Assembly (NCBI RefSeq): GCF_027580225.2
Contig: NC_073348.2
Location: forward strand, 24,186,001-24,250,000
DNA from: Misgurnus anguillicaudatus
Taxonomy: Eukaryota > Chordata > Actinopteri > Cypriniformes > Cobitidae
Direction of reading: 5' to 3'
DNA length: 64,000 nucleotides
Shown: piece after piece, positions 46,063 through 56,735 of the stretch
Layout: each line of letters begins with the position of its first letter
Numbering within the stretch: position 1 is the first letter of the stretch
Notes under the pieces: generated by a model
Database searches by the model: none
What the model saw: only the letters and a program-made list of their open reading frames with translations
What the model was told of the DNA's origin: nothing
Made by a program: the position numbers and the translations under genes

Positions 46063-47692
46063 AGGGCCATTTCACCGATAGGAACATTAATCTTTATGGA
46101 AAGTGAGTCATATTTGTAGTCAAAATGTAACATAAATGTAGAATTGTGTGCCTATTTGACAGAGAAAAGACAAAATGTGACTTTAGAGCACATTTGTATG
46201 AAAAACTACAACTCCCACTATGCACCACAATGCACAGCTCTGCAAGCCACTCCCATTAATCGGAACACGGCTCAGATATGATATTGTGTACATAAATGCC
46301 ACGTTAGTAAAACAAAGAAAATAGCCACCACCACTGTGTCTGACAGACACCAATCATGACTTACTTTTAAACGTGATGTTACATTGTGTTACACACAATA
46401 ACACTCTGGTCTGGTGTGTAGCAAAGTCTTATTCAAACAGTAACGTGCGGTTTCAGATCCGCTGTACAAATGTCTTTTCAAGTAGTTAAAAAGGGTATGC
46501 ATTTTAAATGTTTATTTAGTTTTACCAATTTTCTTTTTGTCTCGTGTTTACTGTAATTACATCTGTGTAATATCAGCCTCACTGCTCTCACAATATACAT
46601 AGACATATAAAACCCCGCTCAGATATGCTATTGTGTACATAAATGCCACCTTAGTATAACAAAGAAAATAGAACACTTACTTTAGTTAGACGTCCGTTTA
46701 TCCCTGCATCCTGCACACAAACGTGTCCCCTGCACAATATCTCCACAGACGCGCTGCCTCAGCTCTTGGAGCTTGTGCTCGTACGCCGAAACACGTCTTT
46801 GAAATAAGCACGCGCCCAGAAACATTAACAAAACAACCGTTCATATCCTTATCTGATCCAGAAATCTTACACCGAAAGCAAACGGCGCGAGTCCGTCCAA
46901 GCTCATATAATCCGCATAAAATCCGTTTGCTCGGAAGCCGAAAAGCGTCTGTGAAATAAACATGTCCAAACGCGCGCAAAGTTGCTCTCTTGCCTGAAAA
47001 CCTTTACCAAACGAACGTCCATATCCTTATCTGATGCAGAAATGTTATAAAGAGGGCACACAGCGAGAGAACAGGCAAGCTTCTCTATGCAGCAGAGGCC
47101 GATGGTTGCTGTGTCTTCCACGGGCTCCTCTACCCAGCCGACGCCCAGGCTCCGGCTTCTCCTCTGGCTTCTGATCTGCCTCAGCTCTTTGCTGTATTGT
47201 GGCTCATAAAGGTGCAATGAACAGCGGATTAGAGCATCACGCTTGCGAAATCACCCTCTTCTATATCATATTGATTAACTTCCACTGTTATTGTAACATG
47301 AAGTCTGACTCGCTCCACAACTTCTGTTTAGCTTAGCTTAGCATAAAGATGGCGGCTGATCGTTTTTTTTCCGTCTGTGTTCGTATATTTTCATAAGTCC
47401 CACCCACTGATCTTTAATTGGTCTGAAGTGTGAGTGGGTCCACCCATAGCCCCCACCTTGGAAAAATGAGGAATGAGTGTCTGTAGTCTTTCACACTCAA
47501 TAGAGATACAGGACTTCCTTCTTTCAATGACGCAAAATGACGATTTTTACATCATTGAAAGAAGGAAGTGCCTCACTGAAATCAGTATTTCTCCCCTCTC
47601 AGGGGAAACTGAGGGAATGTTGCACGACCATTCAAAAACATGACTGGGGTTCTAACGGTACAATGCTTAATGCAAATGGGTGAAGTTTCCCT
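46063..47692. mobile_element. TTAA-flanked element inserted in the tandem array
   Basis: Left end AGGGCCATTTCACC, right end inverted AGGGAAACTTCACCC, TTAA on both sides (46059-46062, 47693-47696). The interior has a 55-bp direct repeat (CAGATATGATATTGTGTACA at 46272 and CAGATATGCTATTGTGTACA at 46619) and a second duplicated block (CATATCCTTATCTGATCCAG and CATATCCTTATCTGATGCAG). Frames of 93-105 codons on both strands show no known domain. Confidence 0.75.
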
Positions 47693-47696
47693 TTAA

Positions 47697-47870
47697 ATTG
47701 CTTATAATTCCACGTAAAACTTAAAAAATTGCAATTGCTTAAAATTCCATGTAAAACTTACTTAAAAAGTTGCAATTGCTTAAATTGCTTAAAATTCCAT
47801 GTAAAACTTACTTTAAAAATTTGCAATTGCTTTCAATTCCATGTAAAACTTAACTTTAAAAAGGTGGATG
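47697..47870. repeat. 50-bp tandem repeat, part 2
   Basis: Four more or less degenerate units with AATTCCATGTAAAACTTACT and GCAATTGCTT, continuing the array interrupted at 46062. Confidence 0.85.
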
Positions 47871-47910
47871 CGATTTTTTTAAAGTAAATTCAGTGTATTA
47901 TTTTTTTGTG

Positions 47911-48971
47911 TATATACAGTAGATAAACCCCACTATGAGAATTACTTTCACATTTTTAAAATTTCAATAAAACAAAGTTTTATATATTTTTTGTCCTAAG
48001 AAATATGGATAGTACTTGATCATGCACACCTTGCTGTGATGATGCTGGGTGCTCTGGATGGTTGCTGGAGCCTTCTGGGTTATTACCGACTGAAACCACA
48101 TTCACAAATTTGGCTTTAATGTTAGTATATAACACTTTTTCACCCATTTTACTGATGATAAGTTGAATGGCTTATGAAGCAGTATTAAAAATCAATAGTG
48201 CACCTGTCCAAAGCAAACTGCCTGGTTTGATGTATCATCGATGTTAATAGTACAGACGGTGCGGGATAAATTGTGTGCCAAAGTTTATGCATGGGGTGAG
48301 GGGTTTGTACTTAAAGTACCTACACTATGTGCACATCCATCCTACTGTGAGAATAATTTACAGTCTTAATGTGCACCATTACAAAGAAACAGCTGTTAAA
48401 ATGCAATGTGTACAGATGACTGTCAGAGACACGCTGTATTACTGCAAAGGCCAGATGTTAAACTCACTGAAGTGTGTGCGCAGTCGAAACACTGTTTGCT
48501 GGAATTTTTTGTCTGGTCGGCCGGTGGTACTGTAGATCTCTTTCGTATGCAGAATTATACTACGATACTTCAACCTAGGGTATCTTACATTATCTCTTTC
48601 CTTTGGTCTCTTTCTCTCCCCCGCTCTCTCCTTTTAACAGCAGATCGAAGCTGACAGTGCATGTCTCCACTTTTAATTTTTAAATCGCTCGTCCCGTTTT
48701 ACGTAATCTACTTCCTCCTGCAGTTTATTTTTATCTGCAGCATCCCCATCCATCTCTCTGCTTTTACTCGTGACCCTTTTTTTCTCTTCTCTCTCTCTCA
48801 TCCGTTATTTTTCACCTCTATTTCTCTTGTCATATGCTCGTTGACCCAAAGCATGACACCTTGCAGCAGGTCGATCTCGCACCGCTCAACTGCTAGGCTT
48901 TCTGAGATTGCCAGCTTAATGAGCACCACATTTTTTGAATCTTTTAGTTATACTGTTTCTTTTTGAAAGGG
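47911..48971. other. kcnip1 intron, pyrimidine-rich part
   Basis: 48590-48840 is strongly CT-rich (CTTTCTCTCCCCCGCTCTCT), which creates a long hydrophobic frame at 48661-48966 that I do not accept. No transposon ends. Confidence 0.4.
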
Positions 48972-49080
48972 TCCATGTACTGTAGCTAAACTGGCAGAGC
49001 ATGTTGCAAGCAATACAGAGGTCATGGGTTTGATACACAACTAATAAAATGTATATCTCCAATGCACTGCAAGACCATTT
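48972..49080 (+). repeat. tRNA-derived SINE fragment
   Basis: GTAGCTAAACTGGCAGAGCA (A-box region) and GGTCATGGGTTTGATACAC (B-box region) about 50 bp apart. The 3' body is short and decayed. Confidence 0.6.
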
Positions 49081-49479
49081 GAGGGTAAAACCATATGCCG
49101 TGCCGTCAAGCAAAAACAAAAATGTATTATAATTCAAAGCTTTGTTCACAAAACAGAACAAACATTATCCAGTGTGTATAAAAAAATGTTTTTAGTAACT
49201 GGTAAAAGATAAACCAACAGCTTGCATGTCTGTTTTACACTTTCTGTATAGTTGTGCAGAAGTGAACTGGTTTCCATGGAGATGAATGTGGCATGTGGTA
49301 TTTTAAGGAAAGTGCTAATGTAAATTGATTCTTCTACCCACATATGAATTTGATTAAAGTGTGTTATATTGTATGTTTTTCAAACTTGTTTGATGAAATG
49401 TTAAGTGTATTGTTACAAGAAAGACTTGATTTACCATATAAAGCAAAACTGAGATATTTGACATTGGTCTGGGCTGTGC

Positions 49480-49620
49480 ATTTGCTTTTATTCATTTGGC
49501 AGATGCTTTTATCCAAAACAATTTACAGTGCATTCAATCTATATATTTTTTTAACAATACCTGTGTTTCCTGGCAATCAAACCCTTGGCTGTACACTGCA
49601 ATGCTAATAGAGCTGGTTTT
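49480..49620 (-). repeat. tRNA-derived SINE with L2-type tail, degenerate head
   Basis: On the minus strand: B box GGGTTTGATTGCC (49584-49572), then GTAAATTGTTTTGGATAAAA GCATCTGCC, the L2-like tail. The A-box region is poorly preserved. Confidence 0.6.
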
Positions 49621-49629
49621 GCAATTGTA

Positions 49630-49987
49630 AGCATGTTTTGGATTATGTAAAAATAATTCAGACTTTATTAATACTTATATGTGATTAAACAAAGATAAAG
49701 GCATTACAGCTTATGTGCACAGCTTGTGATAAAAGTTGTTTACAGCTGCACAGCATGACGGTCTCGGCATGCATTTATAGTTGATTATACGTGAAATGCT
49801 GCCCCCTTCTGGTGTCTTTGCTGTCTCACAAATTATTACAGCTGCTATGTATAAATCAAAATTAGAGAACAATTTGTAATAAATGTATAAAAAATAAGTA
49901 ATTAGTAAACTTTTTTTGTTTGTTTGCATGTTAAGGTGCCTTGGTTATATTGTAAAACATGATAGCACAACATTGGTATACCCACAA
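49630..49987. other. kcnip1 intron, no resolved feature
   Basis: AT-rich, nothing supported. Confidence 0.4.
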
Positions 49988-50195
49988 CACTGAAAAAAAA
50001 ATGATTCATTGAATTTAATAAATTTTTTGGGGTAAGTGGTTGCAATCAATTTATTTAAACTACATTTAAACAAAAGTTTTATATTTTATTTTACGTTACT
50101 AATCTTTTTTGTTTAAATGTAGCTTAAATAAATTGATTGCAACCACTTACCTTAAAAAAAATTTATTAAATTCAATGAATCATTTTTTTTCAGTG
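49988..50195. mobile_element. hairpin MITE, family M6 (CACTGAAAAAAAATGATTC), copy 1
   Basis: CACTGAAAAAAAAATGATTC at the left and GAATCATTTTTTTTCAGTG at the right; the arms (TGGTTGCAATCAATTTATTT) pair almost perfectly around an ACGTTACTAATC loop. 208 bp. Confidence 0.85.
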
Positions 50196-50271
50196 AACCA
50201 GTCTGCCCATTCCTTTAAATTTTAAATGATAAAGAATATTATTATTATTAGTGTTATAAATGGCATTATCG

Positions 50272-50468
50272 CTGAAAAAAATGATTCATTGAATGTAATT
50301 TTTTTTAAGTAAGTGGTTGCAATCAATTTATTTAAGCTACATTTAAACAAAAGTTTTATATTTTATTACGTTACTAATCTTTTTTGTTTAAAAGTAGCTT
50401 AAATAAATTGATTGCAACCACTTACCTTAAAAAAAATTATTACATTCAATGAATCATTTTTTTCAGTG
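50272..50468. mobile_element. M6 hairpin MITE, copy 2
   Basis: Same arms and loop as the copy 76 bp to the left and in the same orientation. A third copy lies at 63363-63543. Confidence 0.85.
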
Positions 50469-50469
50469 T

Positions 50470-51387
50470 ATAAGTCTGTCATTGAATAAACTTGATTCTG
50501 AACAGAAACGCACACAAACTGCATTTTTGACATACATTATCAGCACTGTGGAGAGAAATACAACATAATATTCTAAACAGGGTTCATGTAAAGAAACACT
50601 GATCACCTGAACGGTGACAATTCACAAAATTATCATTTACAACAAAACAACATCAATGATATAAGAGCTTAAACCTTTATGACATTTTATTAAGAAATGA
50701 TTATCAGTTTTTGTTCTATGATAAAGCTTAAAAAAGAAAAAATATTCAGGCACAAAGGATTGTGGGTATTCCTTACAACATGTGCAAATAAATTTAAGTA
50801 AATTTTACTTGAATTTTTTAGTTTAATGGATTTAATATTCTTAAGTTAAATGAACTAAGATTTTTTACTTGAATCTGCAAAAGTTTTGATAAAAATTTAC
50901 TTAATTATTGACTATGTGCAGTGACTATAAAACAGTTAAATAATACAAGAAAATATCTAATACGACTTATTCCCACACAGTTCATTTTCTACATTAATTT
51001 ATTGTGTATTTATCATCATTTTACTTAGGAAAATGTAGTTCTCAATAAATATTAATATTATTATTTATACCACGGGTCTGTTGAATGCTGCATTCTGATT
51101 GGCTGAGAAATGTTCTATGGGTGTTGATTATTTTTCTGTAAACCGCATACCTAATTTTTCAAATGTCTTAAAAATAGGCACCAGAGTAATGTTTGTTGTA
51201 ACCGTGGTATAAGCGGAATAATTGACTCCTCCGCTTCGCGTCGTGCCGCATTACCACCTTGGTGTGCATTATTTTCTTATAATTCAATGGCCCGTCGTCA
51301 ATTATTCCTTACGTATAAATTATGAGAGTTAATCTAATATATATAACTACATCAAAAAGTTTTTTTTTTTTGTGTAAACATTGTAAC
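50470..51387. other. kcnip1 intron, no resolved feature
   Basis: AT-rich. 51060-51300 contains TACCACGGGTCTGTTGAATG CTGCATTC, probably an old repeat. No gene. Confidence 0.4.
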
Positions 51388-51658
51388 CATAGTAGGAAAA
51401 ACAAATACGATGGAATTCAATGGGTACTGTCAACTGTGTGCTTACCATTATTTATCAAAATATTGTCATCATCATTTATCAATACTTCCATAATATTTCT
51501 TTTCCTACTATGGCAGTCAATGGTTATCCACTAGCTGTGTGCTTATCATCATTTATCAAAATGTCTTCTTTTGTGTTTATCAGAAAGAAAAAGAAATGCA
51601 TGCATGTTTAGAACAACATGAGGATGAAAAAAATTTCATTTTTGGATGAAATATCCCT
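51388..51658. mobile_element. M1 MITE, copy 4, left arm truncated
   Basis: The right arm ends TTTTTGGATGAAATATCCCT followed by TTAA. The left arm starts internally at CATAGTAGGAAAAACAAATA. Internal TGTGTGCTTA(C/T)CAT(T/C)ATTTATC is duplicated. Confidence 0.7.
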
Positions 51659-51662
51659 TTAA

Positions 51663-52020
51663 AAAAGTAGCCTTTTGGCTGACTGTTACTAGGACCCACA
51701 AGAGGGCAGCATATCTCTAACACATTGAATGTCAGCCTTTAACATTATCCACAGCATTTGAAGCTTTAATCCAATAATCCAAAATATTCCATAGCTTAGC
51801 ATAATTAGAAAGATTAATATGTCTTGTAAAAATATCCGAAATATATTGTTTGGTTGTTTGAGCTTCTTTTATTGCTTGTTTTGTCTTATTTGCCTTGAAA
51901 GATTGTTGAAGCCTCCTAATGGGCCCCTGGTTGAACAACACTGCACTAACTGCTCATCTGTACGTGCTGTAAATGATTTAATGCACATGTAAGCACTCGC
52001 GGCTGTCTGGGCGAAACTAG
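51663..52020. other. kcnip1 intron, no resolved feature
   Basis: Nothing supported. Confidence 0.4.
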
Positions 52021-52028
52021 ATATGATT

Positions 52029-52948
52029 TAGGGTGACCAGACGTCCCGAAAAATTCGGGACAGTCCCGAAATCTAAGCTGCTGTCCCGAATCCCGAATCC
52101 TGTTCTAATTGTCCCGAAAATCATACTGAAGCTAAATATTAATCCGAATCCCGCTTTAATTTCCCCGAAAATTATACTAAAGCAAAATCTTGAGTAGTAG
52201 TTGTCTGATAAAACATGAGCGAGGAGGTTAAATCATCCGGCAGCCAGCCCCCGCCGGCTGTCCATTGGCTGCAGCCAACCCCCGCCGTGTGCCCATTGGC
52301 TGCAGCCAGCCGCCGCCAGCTGCCCATTGGCTGCAGCCAGCCGCCGCCGGCTGCTCATTGGCTGCAGCATCTTGTTTTTATACTGTAGGCTCTCATTGTG
52401 CTGGCAGCAGTTAAAACCTCCGCGAAATATGCTGACGTTGTATTGTTTCTTTTAATGTATCTTATCCATCTATATGCACAAAGACAATAGGACCTTTTTG
52501 TTTTATAGAGTTGATTAAGAGAGCGAAAGTTGCAGCAAATGGCGAGGACAGTTGAAAGTGCAGGCAGTGACAGTCAGTCGTGTGCAAGGCATTTTGTTAA
52601 AAAAATACTTCTATACGTATTATATAAATGTATACGCATATGTACTTATATTAATAAAAATATGATTAGTTCAGTAACTTCAGTTTGAAATTTCTTATTT
52701 TTATTATAAAATAAAGAAAACTATTATTGTATGAATTTTTATTGTATAAAGTATAAAATACTATACGTATTATATCAATTTATTTATATATGTACTTATA
52801 TTAATATGATTGATTCCGTTTGAAATTCATTGTCTTTTATTATTAAATAAAATTAATAAATAAAACTATTATTGGATGACACCCCCCCCCCCCCCCCCCG
52901 TTACGTCTGCCCGTCCCGAATTTCAGCCAATCTCATCTGGTCACCCTA
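52029..52948. mobile_element. hAT-type element with GTCCCGAA repeats, intact ends
   Basis: Left end TAGGGTGACCAGACGTCCCG, right end inverted TAGGGTGACCAGATGAGATT, exact 8-bp duplication ATATGATT (52021-52028, 52949-52956). Contains several TCCCGAA repeats, a 31-bp GC-rich minisatellite and an 18-base C run (about 52881-52898). 920 bp, no transposase recognised. Confidence 0.85.
52241..52364. repeat. 31-bp minisatellite, four units, one CCAAT box each
   Basis: Four adjacent 31-bp units starting CAGCCA(G/A)CC and ending C(C/T)CATTGGCTG or CTCATTGGCTG. Each carries ATTGG, the inverse of CCAAT. Confidence 0.95.
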
Positions 52949-52956
52949 ATATGATT

Positions 52957-53584
52957 AAGGAAACGGACATCTGCAGCCAACAAACTTAACAATCTGCCTA
53001 CAAGGCTAAAATGTGTAACAGCTATTCACAGGAGAGCGCTTTCAAATATGACTAGTGGATGATATTTAAGGCAATATGAAAACATGCAGATCTGACTTCA
53101 TTAAACGTGAACATGCTATGGATTTTTGTAGCACAGCAAACCATTCGTACAAATCGTATTACACTTGCACTCATAAATCACATCGCACAAAACTATAATA
53201 CTGGAGTTCACCAAAATAGTATTTTCTGTAGACAGCAGGCTCAAAGCAGTACCTCACTGTGAACTGTGGGTATATGTGGGGGCACGGGCTGATGATCTGC
53301 CCCAGGCTTTAACTCACACTGCGATCTACAGCAGTTGCTGTCGACAGCGTGACACATTAACAGTGAAAACACTGTGTAATGAGCTTGCTACACAGCCTCA
53401 GATCAGAAATGTCAAACTGACATGCTACATAATTTCCATTTGATTTTTTCGGTCCTTCTTGGCACTGATACAGTCATGTGTACAACACAGATATGTAACT
53501 GCGGAGGAACATTTGATTGCTTTGATACAGCACAGGAGATTCAATAGAGATGTCAGTTGTTTTTATTTAGGTATGTGAAGATTC
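52957..53584. other. kcnip1 intron, no resolved feature
   Basis: Nothing supported. Confidence 0.4.
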
Positions 53585-53588
53585 TTAA

Positions 53589-53735
53589 AGAGATAGTTCA
53601 CTCAAAACTGAAAAAAATTATGTCGTCATTTACTCCTCCTCAAGTTGTTACAGAGTTGTATAAATATCTTTGTATTGTTGAACACAAAGGAAGATATTTT
53701 GAGCAATGTTTGTAACCATTATCTTCAGCCTTGCA
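53589..53735. mobile_element. M1 MITE, copy 5, single arm
   Basis: AGAGATAGTTCACTCAAAAC preceded by TTAA (53585-53588), similarity ends near 53735. The second arm is missing. Confidence 0.7.
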
Positions 53736-53739
53736 CTTT

Positions 53740-54284
53740 TAAACAAAGTCTTCCTGCGTATTGCTAGGAGAAACGATTAAGATCTTGAAGAGATCTTATT
53801 TGTGATTACTTCTTTCCTACAGCATGTGTCAGGCCAGCAATACAAGCTGAAAATAGCAATGCACCATGGAGATGCTGGGGTACATGAACAGAAACACATA
53901 TTCAAGAGAGGATACCAGGATCAATCACACCCCATCCCTCCCAATTCTAACCCCATCTGCCCCTGCATCCTCTATTGCACCCGTTACTTTCTCATCTTTC
54001 ACAGCAGAAATGTGAAAATGGGGATAATGCGGTAGAATATTTAGGAGGCGAAGACGGCGGTGATGGACAGATGAATAGACTGGCAGTGTTGTGTGTGCAC
54101 ATTGCTTAAGGGTTGAGCTGTGTTTCGGCAATCAGTATTTGGCAGAACAAGAAATTAGAAATTGGAGGAACCATCCCTCGCTGTCCATAAACTCCACTGA
54201 GCACTGTGTCTCATTCTCAATTCTGTTGTCTTTGTCTTATGTGCTGACTTCTTATGTGCCAATTATGTGAAAATTATTATTTAT

Positions 54285-54290
<6 letters not shown>
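53740..54290. other. kcnip1 intron, no resolved feature
   Basis: A 78-codon plus frame at 53802-54035 shows no domain. Nothing supported. Confidence 0.4.

Positions 54291-54358
<68 letters not shown>
54291..54358. repeat. (TA)n microsatellite
   Basis: About 34 uninterrupted TA units. Confidence 0.95.
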
Positions 54359-54359
<1 letters not shown>

Positions 54360-54854
54360 CTTTGTTATTAAACATATCAACTACAATTTGAATCCAAACA
54401 GTTACATGGATTTCTGCTTGTTTCCATTTTTGCTTTAATGACAACGTACACTTCTGGACACAAGTGGATATAAGGGGGTACAACTATTTACAAAACCTAA
54501 CACTCCATGTTATCCCAGCAAGAGGCCAAAAAACGTTCAATTTATACGAGAATATCTGATTCATCCTTTTGTCTTATTAGATAAGATTAGATTCAACCTT
54601 TTTGTCACTGTACAATACAGGACCAATGAAACGCACTAACCACAATCTAATTTGATATACTGTTGAATAGTTTAATCTACATCAACGTGTTATATTTTTT
54701 AATATAAATAAAATAATATTTTTCTGATTCCATATTTATTTTAATAAGTCAGAACGCGGTAGGTGCGTGCAGCAGGTGACACAAATTATGGGTCTTCCAA
54801 AGGTTAGACTCTCTTCGCGGACTTCTGAGGCTGCCACCTTAAAAGACTCACCTT
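54360..54854. other. kcnip1 intron, no resolved feature
   Basis: Nothing supported. Confidence 0.4.
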
Positions 54855-54858
54855 TTAA

Positions 54859-55610
54859 AGGGATATTCCACTTTTTTTGAAAATATGCTCATTTTCCAGC
54901 TCCCGTAGATTTAAACATTTGATTCTTACCGTTTAGGAATCCATTCAGCTGATCTCCAGGTCTGGCGCTAGCACTTTTAGCATAGCTAAGCACAATCCAT
55001 TGAATCTGATTAGACCATTAGCATCAGGCAAAAAATAACCAAAGAGTTTCAATATTTTCCTATTTAAAACTTGGAAAAATATCGTCCCCTGCCAAGGGGA
55101 CTATTTTCGGGCAGTGCGTAATATCACTACGCCTGCTGCAGCCATGTTACATCAGCAAAGTCACTGATTATTAAGCCAGTTTGAGAGTACACCTAACAGT
55201 TAACTTAACTCAAACCGTTTATGTAAACCGGTTGCATTAGACCATTTAAGTTTTAAAACACATACATTTAAGTACTGTTAACTTGAGTCATGTGCAATTA
55301 TGCACTTATTTTAAGTTCATAGCCATATCGGACTAGAAAATCGCTACTTTTAATTTTCAGTCAGTCTTAGTACACGATGTCACTACAGAAGAGTCAAATT
55401 TTAAATAGGAAAAATATCAAAACTCTTTGGTTATTTTTTAGCGCGATGCTAATAGTCTAATCAGATTCAATGGATTTTGCTAAGCTATGCTAAAAGTGGT
55501 AGCGCCAGACCCGGAGATCGGCTGAATGGATTCCAAAAGGGTAGAGATCTGATGTTTGGCTCTGGGGGAGCTGGAAAATGAGCGTATTTGCAAAAAAGTG
55601 GAGTGTCCCT
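54859..55610. mobile_element. TTAA-flanked long-inverted-repeat MITE (AGGGATATTCCAC)
   Basis: Left end AGGGATATTCCACTTTTTT, right end AAAAAAGTGGAGTGTCCCT, TTAA on both sides (54855-54858, 55611-55614). The arms exceed 200 bp (ATTCAGCTGATCTCCAGGTC and GACCCGGAGATCGGCTGAAT). Unpaired sequence at about 55180-55350 is probably a small insertion. Confidence 0.8.
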
Positions 55611-55734
55611 TTAAGGTCACATTCTTAGAAGGTCGCAGCCCTTGAATTGGGACACAGCGAGCTATAGTCTATTGTATATACATAACATACTATATATTTA
55701 TACTGTAGTGTTATTTGCACTTCTGCACTGTAAA

Positions 55735-55907
55735 AAATACACAGCATTTGTGTAAAATCAACATAAATTTTTATGCTACTTTAATGAAAAAATTCAGTTA
55801 AACAGTTTCAACTAGTTTTTGTAAGTTATGTCAAGTATTCACAGGTCAAAACCTAAAATAGTATGTCGCACAACCAACTTAACTTCATGGTGCATTTTTT
55901 ACAGTGC
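55735..55907. mobile_element. MITE with GCACTGTAAAAAATAC ends
   Basis: Left end GCACTGTAAAAAATACACAG, right end inverted GCACTGTAAAAAATGCACCA. 173 bp, no coding capacity. Confidence 0.75.
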
Positions 55908-55960
55908 AACCTTAGAAATATATGCAACATAAACAGAATAATATTAACACAAAACATAAC

Positions 55961-56229
55961 CCTGCTGAAAAAACAATAGAAACCATCACAAAAATTCTAA
56001 CGGTTCCATTAAAATACCATTAGGAACCATTACCATTTAAACCACTACAAAAATCATTTTTGTAGTGTGTTTCGGGACATTTTCCAGTAGGATTTAATGC
56101 CCCCACTAATTGAACCCAATACATACCAATAGAGACCCATAGAAACAATTATAGTTTTCATCACAACCAATAAAATTCCCATTAAAACCAATAAATCCAA
56201 TAGAATTTCTGTGATGGTTTCTAGCAGGG
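55961..56229. mobile_element. MITE with CCTGCTGAAAAAACAATAG ends
   Basis: Left CTGCTGAAAAAACAATAGAA then ACCATCACAAAAATT; right AATTTCTGTGATGGTTTCTA then GCAGGG. Interior repeats of CCATTA and CAATA. Confidence 0.75.
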
Positions 56230-56496
56230 AACATATAATACTAAAGCAGTTACAAGAAAAATGTTTTCTGCTAAATTCACACTTTTATTTAATAAAGGTT
56301 TTAATTGTTTGTTTTAGAATATCCAGTCATTATATGCAGCCGTTGCAGGCGTGCAATGAATCTTGGGATAGTCTCGGATGTTAACGATCCATTCGTTCTA
56401 TCCTTAAACAGCGCAGAGAAATAAGGGAGCAATTTGAGGCCTCATTCTAAGCATCCTTTGCATTTAGACGGCCTTACTAGCCTCAAGTCGCGCTGC

Positions 56497-56735
56497 TCAA
56501 GTCGGTCTTACACACCAAACGCATAGCATCGCGTTGCTCACTCTAGATTACTCGCGGGATTTAACTTTGTTTCATGCTAATTTTTCGCTTGAGTTGAATA
56601 TTTTCAATTTAGTGAGTAGTGTTTTCGCGGCAATCGCGCCGCCCAATTCACGTCATTCGCATCGTCCTGCGCGAGGACGCATCTGATCGAGTCTTTGCAT
56701 TGACTTTGTATGTAATCGTGTGAGCCCACAGTTAG
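56497..56735. mobile_element. M4-related MITE, copy 4
   Basis: Left end GTCTTACACACCAAACGCAT, right end ATCGTGTGAGCCCACAGTT. Interior with CGCGTTGC and CGCGAGGACGC. No coding capacity. Confidence 0.5.

Larger units (their letters stand above)
45413..47910. mobile_element. MITE whose inner arm has become a tandem array, split by a later element
   Basis: Outer ends ACACTGTAAAATTGATTTT and, at about 47889-47901, AAAGTAAATTCAGTGTA, which pair as inverted repeats. A second inverted pair, TATCCACTTTTTTAAGTATA (45724) and AAAAAGGTGGATGCG (47858), brackets the array. The internal GCAATTGCTTAAAATTCCAT segment has been amplified. Confidence 0.6.

Noticed and set aside
46698..47217. Overlapping frames of 93-105 codons on both strands
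   Set aside because: No known domain, lie within a TTAA-flanked element and include its internal duplication.
48661..48966. Hydrophobic 101-codon frame resembling a membrane protein
   Set aside because: Caused by CT-rich sequence coding Leu/Phe/Ser; no start context or conservation.
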